This document shows, in pieces, positions 34,836 through 47,816 of a stretch of DNA of 55,982 bases. The notes below the pieces were generated by a model that saw only the letters and a program-made list of their open reading frames with translations, did not search any database and was not told the origin of the DNA. Position numbers and translations under genes: made by a program. Source of the stretch: Chara braunii (Eukaryota > Streptophyta > Charophyceae > Charales > Characeae); contig BFEA01000444.1 in assembly GCA_003427395.1 (NCBI GenBank), positions 866,110 to 922,091 on the forward strand. The letters are read 5' to 3'. Every line of letters starts with the position of its first letter. Position 1 is the first letter of the stretch.

Positions 34836-36078
34836 GCGCAAAAAGGGACCGAGGTGTTGAGGGCCCACCGGGGCTATCCCCCTTGGTTTTGCCATCAGCA
34901 GCGTCAGGACGGTACTGGCATTTTCTTTTCCCTCGAACATCATATCCTAATGGTTAAAATTTTCTAAATAATTTATTCGTGCGTTTTATTTTTTTTATGC
35001 TCTGGCGGTTCTTTGACTTGGACGCGATGTCGGGGTTTAACGACCGTCACGATAGTCAAGGACCTTGAATACGCGCCTTTTTTTTTTGCGGGCCGTCTGG
35101 GTCCCCGCGTGTTCGGGATGCTGGTGAAATTCCCCCATTCCGCCCCATCATTAAAAATACGGGCCGACGAGTTCGACATGCCAGAGAGCGGTGGGTGGCT
35201 AGCCCTTACACCGGAAGAAACCTGAATAACGGGGGTCGCTGCGAGTGCACGGTCGGCCAGCCATGATCTGCCGTAAGAAGTTGAGTGTGGGTATGCCGAC
35301 AAGGCCCGAAAGATGGTGGATCGAGCCCCGGTACGGTGGTTCGAAAGCAGTCCAGGGCGCTGTTGAGGGACTGCAGCGGCGCCGCGGCAAGCTGCGGATC
35401 CTGGGGAACCCCTCTCTACTTCGGTCTTAAAAGTTCTCATTTGGATACTTGTTACTACTATTTAGACCTACGCCGAGCCGTTTTTCACCTAGGCGCACAC
35501 TTGGCCATACATCAGATTTGTACCTTCGGGTGCACGGCCTGCTCAGACCACACTGAAGGCATGTACTGGATCGTCGGTCACTCAGTATAGAGGTGGAGTA
35601 TCTGAACACTCTGCCTAGTAGCTGGTCCCCGCCGAAGTTCCTTCAGGATAGTTGGGGCTGCCAAGGTAGCGGGCGTTGGGAGTCCGTCGTGCCGATTGAA
35701 TCGGTCACTCTCCCTAACGGATATCGTCGTTTTGACTAGCGGCCTGCCGACAGTAGCGAGCGGCACCTGTTTGGAATTCGGAGTTAGAGCACAGACGCGC
35801 ATTAACTGAGACGGGAAGAGGAGCGGACGATGGGCCAAACTGCGCCCGATGCGACGAGCGCTAAGGTAGGGAGAGTCGGCTGCTATCGGGCATTGCGCCG
35901 ACACGGACGACGTCGGTGGGATGAAAGTCGGAATGGAGAAACCAGGCAGCGAGTGAAAGGTAGCAGAGGAACGATTGAATCCAAGCGGGATCCAACGGGA
36001 CAAGGGACTTAGTGTACCCAGATACTACAGCAAGCGCCCGTTGAAAACGGGCAGCCATTTTATTTCAGGTAAGATGTT

Positions 36079-36485
36079 NNNNNNNNNNNNNNNNNNNNNN
36101 NNNNNNNNNNNNNNNNNNNNNNNNNNNNNNNNNNNNNNNNNNNNNNNNNNNNNNNNNNNNNNNNNNNNNNNNNNNNNNNNNNNNNNNNNNNNNNNNNNNN
36201 NNNNNNNNNNNNNNNNNNNNNNNNNNNNNNNNNNNNNNNNNNNNNNNNNNNNNNNNNNNNNNNNNNNNNNNNNNNNNNNNNNNNNNNNNNNNNNNNNNNN
36301 NNNNNNNNNNNNNNNNNNNNNNNNNNNNNNNNNNNNNNNNNNNNNNNNNNNNNNNNNNNNNNNNNNNNNNNNNNNNNNNNNNNNNNNNNNNNNNNNNNNN
36401 NNNNNNNNNNNNNNNNNNNNNNNNNNNNNNNNNNNNNNNNNNNNNNNNNNNNNNNNNNNNNNNNNNNNNNNNNNNNNNNNNNNNN
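36079..36485. other. Assembly gap, 407 N
   Basis: The run of N ends directly at an (AG)n microsatellite, the probable cause of the break. Peptides spanning it are meaningless. Confidence 0.99.

Positions 36486-36573
<88 letters not shown>
36486..36573. repeat. (AG)n microsatellite
   Basis: Forty-four AG units flank the gap. The inverse-orientation element Y has (CT)n at 42254-42338, probably the equivalent position. Confidence 0.95.
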
Positions 36574-36574
<1 letters not shown>

Positions 36575-36796
36575 AACCATGTCGTTGGCCCCATGGTACT
36601 TCCAACAATAGGGTGAGCAAAATTGAATGAATTTGCCCATGGGACAAGGGGAGATCGACTGCCTTGGCCTGCTCTACTGAAGGTAGGAAAGGTAAGGTTG
36701 TTTTTCTTTTCGTTTTTGTTTTTAGTTTTAATTTTTACTTTTGTTGTTTCCACTTTCCTCACGTGGCCGATGAGGCCGAGGAAAACAGGAAAACAA

Positions 36797-36830
36797 AACG
36801 AGGGGGGAGACTGTAACGCGTGAAGGACCT
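36797..36830 (+). other. Polypurine tract and LTR-like start
   Basis: AAACGAGGGGGGAGAC directly precedes TGTAACGCGTG at 36812. A G-rich polypurine tract next to TG is typical of the 3' LTR junction of plant Ty3 elements. No partner LTR or internal coding region was identified, so this is only a candidate. Confidence 0.3.
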
Positions 36831-37129
36831 ACCTCATGGTTGAAAAATAGTCTCTTTAGGTTTGTGTGACCATATTGCCTCCCCGTTGTCAGGGGGGGGA
36901 AGAAGAAAAAGAAAAGAAAAGAAAAGAAAAAGAAAACGAGAAAAGGGGAACAAATTTTATGAAAATCTGTAATTTTTTGGTTTGCGCCAATATGTTTTTG
37001 GTGGCATAAACCAATTTTGTCGGTCTTGAATTTTTTTCTGTAGGTAGCCAGGCACCTAGGCCATGCACGTGAATGTTTTAAGATTTTTTTATTGGGCTAA
37101 TAGTTTTCTAAAAATCATCAAAGGCGGGG

Positions 37130-37260
37130 TACGTTTTGCACCCCGCTCTGAGCCTGTCGGGATTCGAACTCGTGAATTTTCACGAGTTGTTTCCCTACCT
37201 CTCCCAACCTGACAACTACCCTCCCCGTGTTCAGGGGAGGGCAGAAGAAATGTAAGGGGG
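37130..37260 (-). other. tRNA-derived SINE-like fragment
   Basis: The minus strand shows an A-box-like TAGTTGTCAGG, a CTCGTGAAAATTCACGAG stem, and a near-perfect B box AGTTCGAATCC followed by CGAC. Downstream is an A-rich AATAAAAAAA. Acceptor-stem pairing is absent, arguing against a functional tRNA. Confidence 0.4.
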
Positions 37261-37924
37261 AGGAAAGCAACAGCCACAGCCACGAACGTGGCCGTGGCCG
37301 TGCACCAAGTTCAAGCAGTATTGGCCTGAATGCAGTCATTCAGGCCAGAGCTGTGAACTGGAGGGTTAGTGAGGGGAACTTGGCTGGAAACGACCATTTT
37401 CCCGCTGAACCTGCACTTAGTGTGGGGCTGAGTGCAGGGAAAAGGGAGAAAAAGAGGGGTCAGTTGAGTACAACTGCCACCCAAAGCGTGTGGTTGAGGT
37501 GAGACAGCCTCAGTTCGTTGATCTGGCTCAGATCAACGGCCATAGGCAAGTGACGAATTTTGCCTGGGGTCAGCTGAGGCTGCTGCTGCCCTCCTCAGCC
37601 ACTACAAAAGAGGCAGTTGTCCCCCAACTGCCTTACACTTGCCTCCAGCTGCCAGTGTGTGACAACACACTTGCCTCATTGTTGGAGTGTTGGAGAGGAG
37701 GCAGGAGTGCTGCCGGCGAAGCAGGAGGACAGCAAAGGAGCGTGGCGAGGGAGGGGACAGTTTTAGCCTTGACTGGAGCACTCTGCTCCAACCCTTGGCA
37801 GACTGGTCTCTAGGGGGACTCTGCGGCAGCGTGGTGAGGAGCGGCAGCGCAGCGTGGCAAGGAGTGACGGGCAGCACGACAATTGGTGGAGGTGTGTCGG
37901 CCGATATTTTCGGCAACCATAACC

Positions 37925-38290
37925 CATTTTTGTGGGATCATGCTCCCAAAATACCGCGGCGTTGGCACGACACCTTTATTTTGAAGGGTGACGCTGCCGT
38001 CGACGACACTTTTTAGGGGTGACTCTGCCGTTTTCAAGGCACGTCGGCGCGATACTTTATTTTGAAGAGTGATGCTGCCGTTTTTTTTACGGTAGTACGG
38101 CGTTGCGAAACGCTGCCGTTTTTTTTTACGGTGGTACGGCACGGCGAAGCGCTTCCGTTTTTTTACGGTGGTACGGCACGACGAAGCGCTGCCCTTTTTT
38201 TTTTTTTTTTACGGTGGTACGGCACGGCGAAGCGCTGCCGTTTTTTTTTACGGGGTACGTCGCGACGACGCGCTGTTATTTTCCGACAAG
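37925..38290. repeat. ~50-bp repeats: ACGGCA/TGCCGT hairpin plus T-run
   Basis: About five to six degenerate units each contain ACGGTGGTACGGCA, a GCGAAGCGC-like centre and TGCCGT, followed by 7-17 T. Unit length varies with the T-run. Frames across it are repeats, not genes. Confidence 0.75.
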
Positions 38291-41157
38291 GGTTCGGCAC
38301 GGCAATGGACTTGCGGCACGACGGTGGGACGTGCGGCACAACAGTGGATGTTTCTTTTACGACACGGAAATGTTTTTTGTTGTGGCGCGGCGTCTGCTTT
38401 TCTTGATGAAGGTCTGCTACCATTGGTATGTACGGCAGCAACAGCGTGATATGGTGGCGGTTGACGGCATGAGACGGTACGGAATCAGAGCGCGACGGGC
38501 AGGTTTATTTTTTTTATGCGGCATCTGAGATAAATGTTTTGTAGTTGGGACTACCCAACACTTGCGGCAGTGGGACTAGACTACTTGGGAGTGCCTGGGT
38601 TCATTTGGGATTGGCGTGGGAAGCGGGCGTTCATTTGCGGCAGTCTCGACGCATGCATTTTTGAGATTCGACACCGATTTTTTTTTTTTTAGAAGGGTGG
38701 TGGAAACGGTTTTCGACTCAATAGTCATTCAACGAAGTGTTTGACAGCATGGGACCACCTGGAACTGCGTGGGACCATCTGGGACCTCTTGGGATCAGTT
38801 GGGACTGACGTGGTACCAGACTGAGTGTTTTTTTGGGACGCATGCGGCTCGCCGTCTTCGCGCTTGGGCTACCACGGATGAGGCGTGCGAGTGAGAGGTG
38901 GTTTGATCAGGATTTTCCTTGAGACTACAGCATTCGGCGGCACACACAACTTGTTGGTTGGTTTTCTAGAGTGAGTCAGGGCGCTTCTTCAACACCACTT
39001 CACTCAAGGTCAGTGAACGACTCAGACTCCCTTTACACATGTGTGCACCCACACATTGCTTGACCCTTTTGCTTTGAATGTTCAGGAGAAAAGGTTGAGT
39101 GGGGTTGTGAGCGTCATGCATGAGTGAAAAGGTGGGTCTGACGTGAGTAGTGGGACTTTTCTTGTCTTCTTTTGATTGTGTTGTCTGCGTGGTGTCCAGG
39201 TGAGTAAAAAGACTATGTATGAAAGTGGGACAAAATGTTATTTAACAAAATGACGGATAGTTTCGCCTCCTTACCTTTTTCCTTTTGTCAGTGAGTTGAG
39301 TGAACTTGCTTGCTATTTTTGAAGAATAATCAAAAGGTGCCGTGATAAAAGAAATTTTGAAAACAGAAAGAGAATCAAAGCATAATGAATTTAACTCTTC
39401 CGAAAGGAACCCGTTCTATCCCGAACGACCCTCTTATTTGAGCCTATCCGAATGAGTCTTCATCTCTCGCTCTTGACTTTTCTTTTCGTCCAAGTTACCC
39501 TTTCGCAAGAGGGGACGGGTGATCTGATTCCGGACGGGGTCTGAGGGCTCCCTCTTTCTAGGAAGCATCTGGGGCGAGGGTTCGTTGCTTTAGGAGTCGG
39601 TCGTGTTATCGACACAGAGTGGACCATCTTCAACGGGGGGTTACTTTGTTGTTGCGGAGGAGCCAACCCGACTTCTAAGATCCGAGTCTCATATTCGGGC
39701 GAGGAGGAGGAGTACCCCAGACCACTTCCTAGAGGGTTGGACGCGCTATGACAAATGATGGATGTCGGTTCTTCTGTACGCGTAAGCGGGAAGGGGGCTG
39801 ACCTATAAGCCCTTCAAGTGGCCATCTTAGGAACCATCAGCGTGTGGAGAACTGGGGTCGCAAGAAGCCCTGTTCGTGTGCTCACTAGTTTCGAATGGAG
39901 TGCGAGTAGGCACTACCTTCGTGGATCCGGTTTGCGCCATAAGAAGTGCAAACCCAAGGTAGGTAGAACGAAGTGATGATATTCTCTTTGGAAAAAATGA
40001 AAATTATGACAATGCTTCGAATGCCCTTATGGTGAAGCCGGGTACTTCATCATTCGTGGGATAGAAAGAGCCGTCATAGTCCAGAAGGACAAGGCGACCA
40101 ACAAAACTTGAAAATGGTCCTCTACCTCAAGCGAGATAACCGAAATGTTAAGTTCGTTTGAATCGGTGGTCGATTTGTGTGACTATCTTGAATTTTATTG
40201 GCAGGCATCATTCACACCCAAGTTAGAACGGTTGAAACGTCTTCGTTCAAAGACTTGACCGCTAACGCGGTTGTGTTTGAATATATTTTCATAGGGAACA
40301 AAGGGTGTATGACTTTCCTTTCGTCGTTGGTCAATATAGGAATGGGATGGATAACTTTGGCAACATGTCTCATCAAGTTAAAAATGTGACAGTCCGACTA
40401 CTTTGTCGGACGGATTGAGTTTTGTCTAAGCCAACTTTTGTTAGCTCATCTTATGGTGTTGTGTCAAACTCAACCTGATGATGATCAATTTTCTCTTTGT
40501 TTTCGTATTTTCGTTTAATTTTCTGACTTGGCTTAATTTACCAAGTTTATTCATGTTGAAGTCGATTATTCCTTCATTTTGGCATTTATTTTTTGATGAT
40601 TGATTGAATTCGATGTCAACTCGTGTTGAACTGATTAGACCATGTTATTCTTGTCAGTTATGACTTTCTCTTTTATCTATATGTAAAAGGGACTAGGATT
40701 GTTTTTTCAGCGTTGGGTTTTTCCTTCGCTCGGCCGAACCTTTCCTAGTTGACAGACGACTCTCCGCGCCTCGGGAGATCAACGCCCCGAGGGACGGACG
40801 ATATTCATGTTCGTCAGCATTTGGCCAAGCGTCTCCTATACTGCAGCGAAACGAGCAAACGCCCTCAGCCGACCCACCTCTGCGTCTGCATCCTCGAAAG
40901 CTTTCGCACGTGGGTCGGCAGCTCGGTAGGGATACACCCCCGAGGGTGGTGATAGCCCCTTGGGGAGGGCAAGTTGTGCCCCGCGGAACCCTATCCTGTC
41001 GTAGGGGGCCGCGGGAAGTACAACTGGCGCACCCGGCCGGAGCGGCGAAGCGAGGCGGCATGTCGCATTGCGCAGTTCCCGAGTTGTCTCTCTTAGTTTT
41101 GGTTTTTGGTTTCGACTCTTGCGTGACGCGGCCGGGGGGGCTCTCGCCGCCATTACA

Positions 41158-42093
41158 GAGGTGGGCACTTTTTTTTTTCTCTCGCCCGTGACCCAACCCC
41201 TCCAATTTTGTTTTTGTGTCACCCGCCCGACCCAATAATTTTAATTTCCACCTCAAAGCGACCCCGCCCGCCCAAATTATTTTTTGAAATTTCAGCCCCA
41301 CGCCCGACCCGCTCGCCACCCGAAAAAAATCCTCACCTGGACCCACCCGCACCCTCGAGAATATCATTACCGGCCTGCATCAAAGACCTATTTTTTTGTC
41401 CTCCGCACCCACTTGTGTCGATGCAGCCCTGCCCACGACTCCTCCACTGGTGTCGCCACCTCTCTACCTTGCATCGCTTGCCAGTGTCACTCCGTCCTGG
41501 CGTCGCGCAGCGGTAAGGCTAGGTAAGTTGGGGGCGGGCTTCCGAATTTGCCAAGTTCGCTAACCAAGGGCGTAGTTCAAAGAGGACGGATCTAGCCGTC
41601 TGCTGTGGCTAGAACCGCTCCCTCCTTTTTTTAGAGAAAAAAACTGGGTGAGGGGCTGAACTGCTGAAGTACGCTCTTTGTTTTTTTTTCTTTGCCCAGA
41701 TGTAACAGGCGACCCTGCGTGACTGTATGTAAGCCTGCTTTTTTCGTCTCTATCAACCTCAAGCTTGTGCACTGCACAAATGAACCAAAGGCCTTGTCCC
41801 CTTTTATTTTTTGGTGGGGGGGGTCCTTGGGGGGCGGCTGAAAGGAGCGGAGGGCCCAAGGGGGAGGGGGAGGATTTTCATGGGTGGTCCTGAGTCTATG
41901 GGTCACCCACCTGTCATCCTACCGACGGGTGACCCAGAGCAAATATTGACCCGTCCATGACCCGGAAATGCCCACTAGCTGCACACGCCCGTCACCCACC
42001 CAAGGAGGCATAGGTAGACCCAAGCCCAACCCAATCAACTTGTGGGTCGGGCGGGGTAGGTGGGTGCGGTTGTGGGCACCCGGTGCCCACCTC
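41158..42093. mobile_element. Candidate insertion with 11-bp terminal inverted repeats
   Basis: GAGGTGGGCAC (41158-41168) is the exact reverse complement of GTGCCCACCTC (42083-42093). The interior has subterminal CCCGACCC/GGGTCGGG-type motifs at both ends, common in plant hAT-type MITEs. No flanking target duplication was found, so it may be a chance pairing or a decayed element. Confidence 0.35.
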
Positions 42094-42251
42094 GGCACCG
42101 CTGGAGCGGTGGGAGCCGATGCGCTCGACACCGGGTCGCACCAGTACTCATCAAAAGTGCAAAATGAGAATTAATCTTCCACCAGAACAAGAGAAGATAC
42201 ATTCCCTTATCTTTAATCACCTGTTGTTGAGCCTCTATTGCGGCAACCTGT

Positions 42252-42253
<2 letters not shown>

Positions 42254-42338
<85 letters not shown>
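42254..42338. repeat. (CT)n microsatellite
   Basis: About 42 CT units, with one imperfect start (TCCTCT). Confidence 0.95.
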
Positions 42339-42340
<2 letters not shown>

Positions 42341-45039
42341 GTGGTAACTTTAGGTAGCAGATCCATCGATGACAAAGACGACCAGTTCGAGTAGTGCACC
42401 CACAGAGTCTAAGCCCACTACCCCGAACGTCGTGAGAAATAATGCGACTCTTGCTAGCGAATCATGACGAACATTGAATAATGATTGCAGTAACGACTTC
42501 CCTAGATGGTGGCAACTCCGATCAGAGGATGACAACTTCGAATTCGAGATCAGCAATAATAACGATCATGCACTCTAGTTTGGCTTCCCCAAATGTACCC
42601 AAAGACAATGAAATTTCTATTAAATCATGAAAAGATTTACTGCTTTCCTACCATGCGAGCAGGTTGGCACCATAGCTCAACTTTTGTTTCATCCCGCATT
42701 GCTAGTTCAATCGTGCACGCCGAGAGATAGAAAGTGGCTTCCTTCATTGACAGGTTGAGCAACGTTTCGTCCAACATGTAAATCTCCAATTAGCGGCTGA
42801 CCTCAAACTGTTCCCATTCATTGGACGAGCGATGCACCTTCCAATAGGTAAGCCTCCTCATTCCTTCCCTCACTCCTCTCTTCTCTTCCCCCAACATCCT
42901 TCTTACTAACTCTTCTTCCCTCTTTAATCCTTGTTCTTCACTCAATGCACACACTTTTTAGATGACTTCGATGGTTGCTTCGACGAAGAGCTGACGAGCA
43001 TGGCCTCAGATAAGTCTGGTCGCGGAGGAATGAACCGACTACAGCAGAGATCCGACCACAGACTCGAGGGAGGTGGCGACCTTTAACTACTGGAAGACGA
43101 TGTCCACTTCTGTCAACGAAACATTAGCCCAAGCAGCGCTGCTTATCAAGCAAACAAAATGAGAACGAATCTCCCGGTAGAACACAGGCAGGTATATCCC
43201 CATGTTTCAACCCCCCTGGAGGCGCAGCTCTTGTCGTTCGTATGGGTCAAACCATCGACCGCAAAAAAAATATTCCACGTCCATTAGATTCAGAGTGCCC
43301 CAAAACCTCTAGTTAACTTCCTGGATCATCTAAAATGGTCGAAAATCGACCGAGATCCATTATTTTTTCACCGTCGTTTTTCCTCTCCTTTTCTCCCTTG
43401 ACTCTTTCTCCGCTCCTTCTTTTCTCTTATCTCCTCTTCTACTAATTCTTTGCTCAATCTGATTGCACATTCGAGTCCACCCTTCCTAAAACCCTAGTTT
43501 TGTCCTTTGTCTTGTCTCAATCCGTCAAAAGACAGGGAAGTTATGGCATTTTTCCTCCGCCATACCCGTTTCACCTTCCGCCTTCGTCACTTTCCTTTTC
43601 GTCCTCTTGTATCTGGTCCGGTTCCCGACCAGTTTCACACAACTTTCGCCACTTATTTGATTTGGCCCTCCTTTCTCTTACCTAGACCACTGCCTACCAC
43701 TCTCTCCTCTTACTAACCTCATTCCCTCCTTCGTCTGTCTTCCTTACGCCCGTCGTCGTCTCTTTTCCTACCTTTTCTCTTCTTCCCTTCTCCCATCCGC
43801 CTTCTACCTCGTTGGTGCTTAGCGCAGCCCGTCGCGTCCTTCAATAGCGCAGCCCAAACGGATTCAGTCTGGTAGCACTTGTTGTACGAAGGAAATTTCA
43901 GAGAAAACTTGTTGTCAACGGGTCCGGTATGTCTTTCGCCCCTCTCCCCGAAGTCCGACGAAGCTCCAACTATCCTGACTCCTAAGGGAGACTTCCGAGG
44001 GAAGCAGCTACTAGACGGTCCAATTAGTCTTTCGCCCCTATGACCAAGCCCGACGAGCGACTCGCACGTGGGCGCTGAGGACAAACTTCTGAGGGGACCA
44101 GTTTCTAGGTGGTTGAGTAGTTCCGCGATCTTGTACCTGAGTCCGACGGACGATTCACATGTGAGTGCAGTTGCATGCCCTCCTCCCGTCGGAACATGCC
44201 TCAGGTTATGCCTTGTCCAAGCAAAGTCAACTGTCTTTCGGGTCCCACGGGCTTGCTCAGACTCAAATCTCTCATTCGCTGATTGTGGCTGGTAGACTGT
44301 GTCGAGGCACAGTTCATAATTTCTCGGGTCCACGAGTTTGCTCACCCTCAAGCTTTCTGGCAGCAGATCCTGGCTAGTGAATGGTGCATCTGCAAAAGGT
44401 CCCTGCCACTCAGGACCTCGCCATTCCGTGGGCTTCGCACCCACAGGCTCACCTGTACGTTGGCCCAGTCGGTTTGTGTTCTCAAGACGGGGAGGATAGA
44501 AGAATTTTGTTAGCATCCCGTACACGCAGGAACCCGAACGGGCATGTAATGTGCGGGTACTCAAGGCACTTGACTGCCGTGACTGCCACCCGTGCGGAGT
44601 TTCAATAGCTCCTCATTGTAATGCTGATTACGACAGCCCATTACTAGCACGCACCCCTGCATTCAAGCAAGGAGGGCCGCAATGCAGTCGCGATTCTCCT
44701 ACGTTCACTTCTCTCTCGATAATTCCTAGCACTTTTTAACTTTCTTTCGAAAGTAGTTTTCACCTTTCATCTGAGGTACCCCTCCGCTGTCGGTATCGAG
44801 CCAGCTTCCCGGCTTTGTCAAAGACAGGACTTTTTAAGAAGGGAGAAAAAAATAAATTAACAAAAAAGAAATAGTAGAAGCGAAGAGGGCGAGGACATAG
44901 CGACATTCTCTTGGTCTTGCCGGTCAGACCCAGGCTCGGGCAAGTTCGACAAAACCAAGGGGGATAGTCCCTTTAGACCTTTGATCACTCAGTCTCCTGT
45001 CGGTCGCGCTCCTCTACTTCATCGCCACGTGCTGACCTC

Positions 45040-45110
45040 GAACCCCAAACTTGTCGCTTGAACGTCCAGTACCGTAGCTAATAGTTCTAGGCCCAAGGCT
45101 GAGCTAGGTG
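45040..45110 (-). other. tRNA-like module in element Y LTR
   Basis: The minus strand has TTAGCTACGGTACTGGACG and a good B box GGTTCGAGGTC about 20 bp on. It has the same relative order as the modules in X and Z, about 830 bp from the LTR start. Confidence 0.4.
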
Positions 45111-45892
45111 GGCGCGGACTTGCATATGAAAGGTCGAGGAACTATGGTTGGTCCTACCTGCACAAAGCAGGCCTTCGTATTGGCCTACCGGCCACCCTCC
45201 TAGCCATCAGGATACGCCGCCCGCGCCTAGGTTTGTGGTCGCCTGCTACCCTGGTCATCCGGCCCACTATTTGCATTGTCGGAACTCCAGACTTCCCTCA
45301 TGCTAAGTCCGACAAGGCCTCGCCTTTTAACGTGTCGTCAAGCACGATTTTCCTACGCATGTGTAAAGTCAGATCTTTACCTTCCTTGCGATGAGCCCTG
45401 CTTGAGGACAAGCTGGTTCGCGAAGTAAAGTTAATCCTTAAAAATAAAAGAAAAATATAACAAAAAATAAAACTTCATAAGGGAGGGGTTTAATCCGGAC
45501 TCTATGGCTCTTGCGCCTTTTGTCGGCCTGGTATTGCTGATGACTAACGGTCATCTCCCTGTGTCACGCAATAATGCGGGCCTCGCACACCCTCTAAGTC
45601 GATCATATTTGGTTCGGACTCTCACAAAAAGTGAGGTTACCGAGATGAGCGCTCCGACAAGATTTGTCCCATAAGTGCGTTACGTTGATAAAAAACGCAC
45701 CCAATGTGACATTTAAAAAAGACGGTCAGTACCCTTGTAAGGGGGTTTGCTACAACAACGCCCACACAGTCTTTATTTTCCCTTTGACGCACAGTCGGTC
45801 ATACAAAAAAAAAAAAATTGACCGTGGCTCGCCCGACGTACCCAATTTTCGAGTAAAAACCCATTTCAGTCATTTGTGAAACTCGGGATTGG

Positions 45893-45921
45893 ATACCTTT
45901 GTAAGGGTATTCTCACCGACA
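45893..45921 (-). other. LTR-start palindrome (element Y)
   Basis: ATACCTTTGTAAGGGTAT, one substitution from the consensus, lies next to the minus-strand start TGTCGGTGAG at 45921. A decayed second copy (TACCCTTGTAAGGGGGT) is at 45730-45748. Confidence 0.65.
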
Positions 45922-47055
45922 GCTAACCGGACCATACTATCAAGGGACGTCCTCGTCGCTCCGAATAATCAATAACTACCAATTCAACCATAATGTCATG
46001 AGAGAAGATTCAATCCCATAGGCCGACTGACTCCGTTTGAGGGTTCTATCGATCGGTGCCAAACACGACTATATGGTGTCATAATCTCAATATGGGTCCC
46101 TCTTGTCTTGACCTTGGACTTCGGGATACTTTATCTGTATTACAACAAAGAGCTCGCGCATTTATAAAACTTCTAATAGTCCTCTCCCTTCGTTATAGAC
46201 AACTGTCGGCTCATCGTTGGGTGTCCTATTTAGTCATCGTCCCGCATACGGTTAGGGACGCAGGCCCTAACCGAAACCTTTATAAGGCATTCTTGCCTTT
46301 TTCACAAAATAGTCAAAAAAATATAAACTTTAATCACAAGTCTCCCCTGAAGTGTGGTATAGGAGGGTCAGGTCTCCATCTTGGCCCACCATAATCTGGG
46401 TGATCGAGCCAGATCTACGGGCCGCCTCGTTGTTATTTTAACGGTGGTGCCCTTATTGATTACGCAATGTAGGACAATGTTTCCTTATAAGATTTATACA
46501 GGGACTCAAACAAACATACTTGACTCCTTATTCCTCCGAGATCTCGCGAGAGTAAAACCCTATGAGGCGGTCACACCCATCGAGCCTTACCCCTTTAATG
46601 AGTCGTGGGTCCGCTGCCAGGTTGCACCGGTCAGCAACAAATACAAGAGTTGCACACCAGTGATGCTAAAAACTACCATTAGTTGGGTATCAACTCGCAT
46701 GTCTTAAGATTAGCATCATAGTAGTTGAACGGTGTGTCGCAATAAACTCAAACCTACCGCGGGACTACGTAGAGGTTTGTTTGACTCAAAGGCATTTACC
46801 ATCTCTCTATGGGACAACATAAAGTGCATAACGTCATTTTAAAGAAAAACAAAATTCACTGTAAGATCTACAGGAACGTGACCTCTCACTTAATCAGAGC
46901 AAAGTCGATCACAGATCTTAAAATCATTTCTCAAAAATTTCACCATATTTGCGACATTCCACAATTTCACCCATAAATAAGCAATTTTTTGTTACTTCTC
47001 GTCATACTTTGTCATTTGGACTGCTTTCCATGCTATTTTTTTTTAACCTTTTAGT

Positions 47056-47809
47056 CAAGGTTGCCAGGCTGAGCGTACGGAGGCCCCGTTCGGGCGTTCA
47101 GGTCCCCGTACGGGGCCCGAACCTTAAGGGGTTCGGACCCCGCAAAAATCTATTTTCTCACCTAAATATTATTATTTTTTTCTGAAACTTTTTTTGTGAG
47201 TTCCTTGTGATGTAAAGTATCTCCCTCTTAATTTTGAAGCCATTCTGTTCAACCAAAAAAACATAAACATCGTCAAAGATGGTGGTGTCAAAACTTGCTT
47301 GCCCACTCACTAATTTGTTTTTTCTCTTTTTTCACTTTTTTGTTTTTCCTTTATTTTGGGGCATGAAACAAAATATTATTTTTTTAAACCTTATTTGTAT
47401 ATTCTCTATTATGTAAGATACACATATCAAAATTTTCATGGCATTTGTCACAGCCAAAACAAAATGAAAAATCACCAAAGATGGCGGTGTCAAAAACGTG
47501 CTCGCCCACTCAATAATTTATTTCTCGTTTTATTTTTTTTTATTTTCATTATCATTATTTATTTTTAGTATTTGATTTTTATTTTAAATTTGGTAAAGAA
47601 TTTGGATGTAATATTGAGGCAAATGTTGTTTAGTTTATTCTTTTGTATAACACATATATTTTTTTAGATTTGTTTGAATTCCTTTTTTTTTTTTTTTTTT
47701 TTTTATCCGCATTCGGTCGGTCGAATGATCGAACGCGTCGAGAGAGGGTGCCGAACGTTCGGGCGTTCGGGTTCGGGTATTCGGCTCGTCCCGAACACTG
47801 GCAACCCTA
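47056..47809 (+). mobile_element. hAT-type MITE copy 1 (754 bp)
   Basis: Termini are CAAGGTTGCCAG and, reversed, TAGGGTTGCCAG. The flanking 8-bp duplication is CTTTTAGT (47048-47055 and 47810-47817). Subterminal GTTCGGG/CCCGAAC clusters lie near both ends. The interior is AT-rich and non-coding. It aligns in inverse orientation with 50909-51537. An 8-bp duplication and a CAGGG-type terminus point to the hAT superfamily. Confidence 0.85.
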
Positions 47810-47816
47810 CTTTTAG

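Larger units (their letters stand above)
34320..41157 (+). mobile_element. Copy Z of the long LTR, plus strand, gapped
   Basis: It starts TGTCGGTGCG at 34320 with the LTR palindrome at 34331-34348. The first 650 bp align by eye with the minus strand of 23986-23300 and with parts of 45921-44800. The final block 40730-41157 is the inverse of the LTR-end domain at 16128-16560, and ends ...TTACA. No internal region is seen between. The middle contains an N gap and possible insertions (36812, 37130-37260). Matching target duplications were not found, so completeness is uncertain. No gene was recognised in 38530-40690, apart from short GGGAC-rich repeats at 38745-38830 and a GTCCGAC/GTCGGAC hairpin at 40392-40411. 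Confidence 0.5.
42094..45921 (-). repeat. Element Y 3' LTR portion
   Basis: Landmarks follow the order of the solo LTR: palindrome at 45893-45910, tRNA-like module near 45040-45110, the GGGGGATAGTCC string at 44959, a C/T-rich plus strand at 42848-43760, and a 42360-42860 block. Strong small hairpins occur at 44296-44310 (CTGTG/CACAG). A 281-codon minus-strand frame (43719-44564) is considered spurious. Confidence 0.5.

Noticed and set aside
35975-36762. Frames of 190-245 codons across the gap
   Set aside because: They consist mostly of N and AG/CT repeat.
43719-44564. 281-codon minus-strand frame with internal repeats
   Set aside because: It lies in the element Y LTR, ends in the purine-biased strand, shows no recognised domain, and its internal repeats match DNA-level LTR repeats. 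Kept as unlikely.
44791-44805. Possible initiator-Met primer site (GGTATCGAGCC)
   Set aside because: Wrong strand for element Y, one base short of the usual match, and not next to an LTR end.
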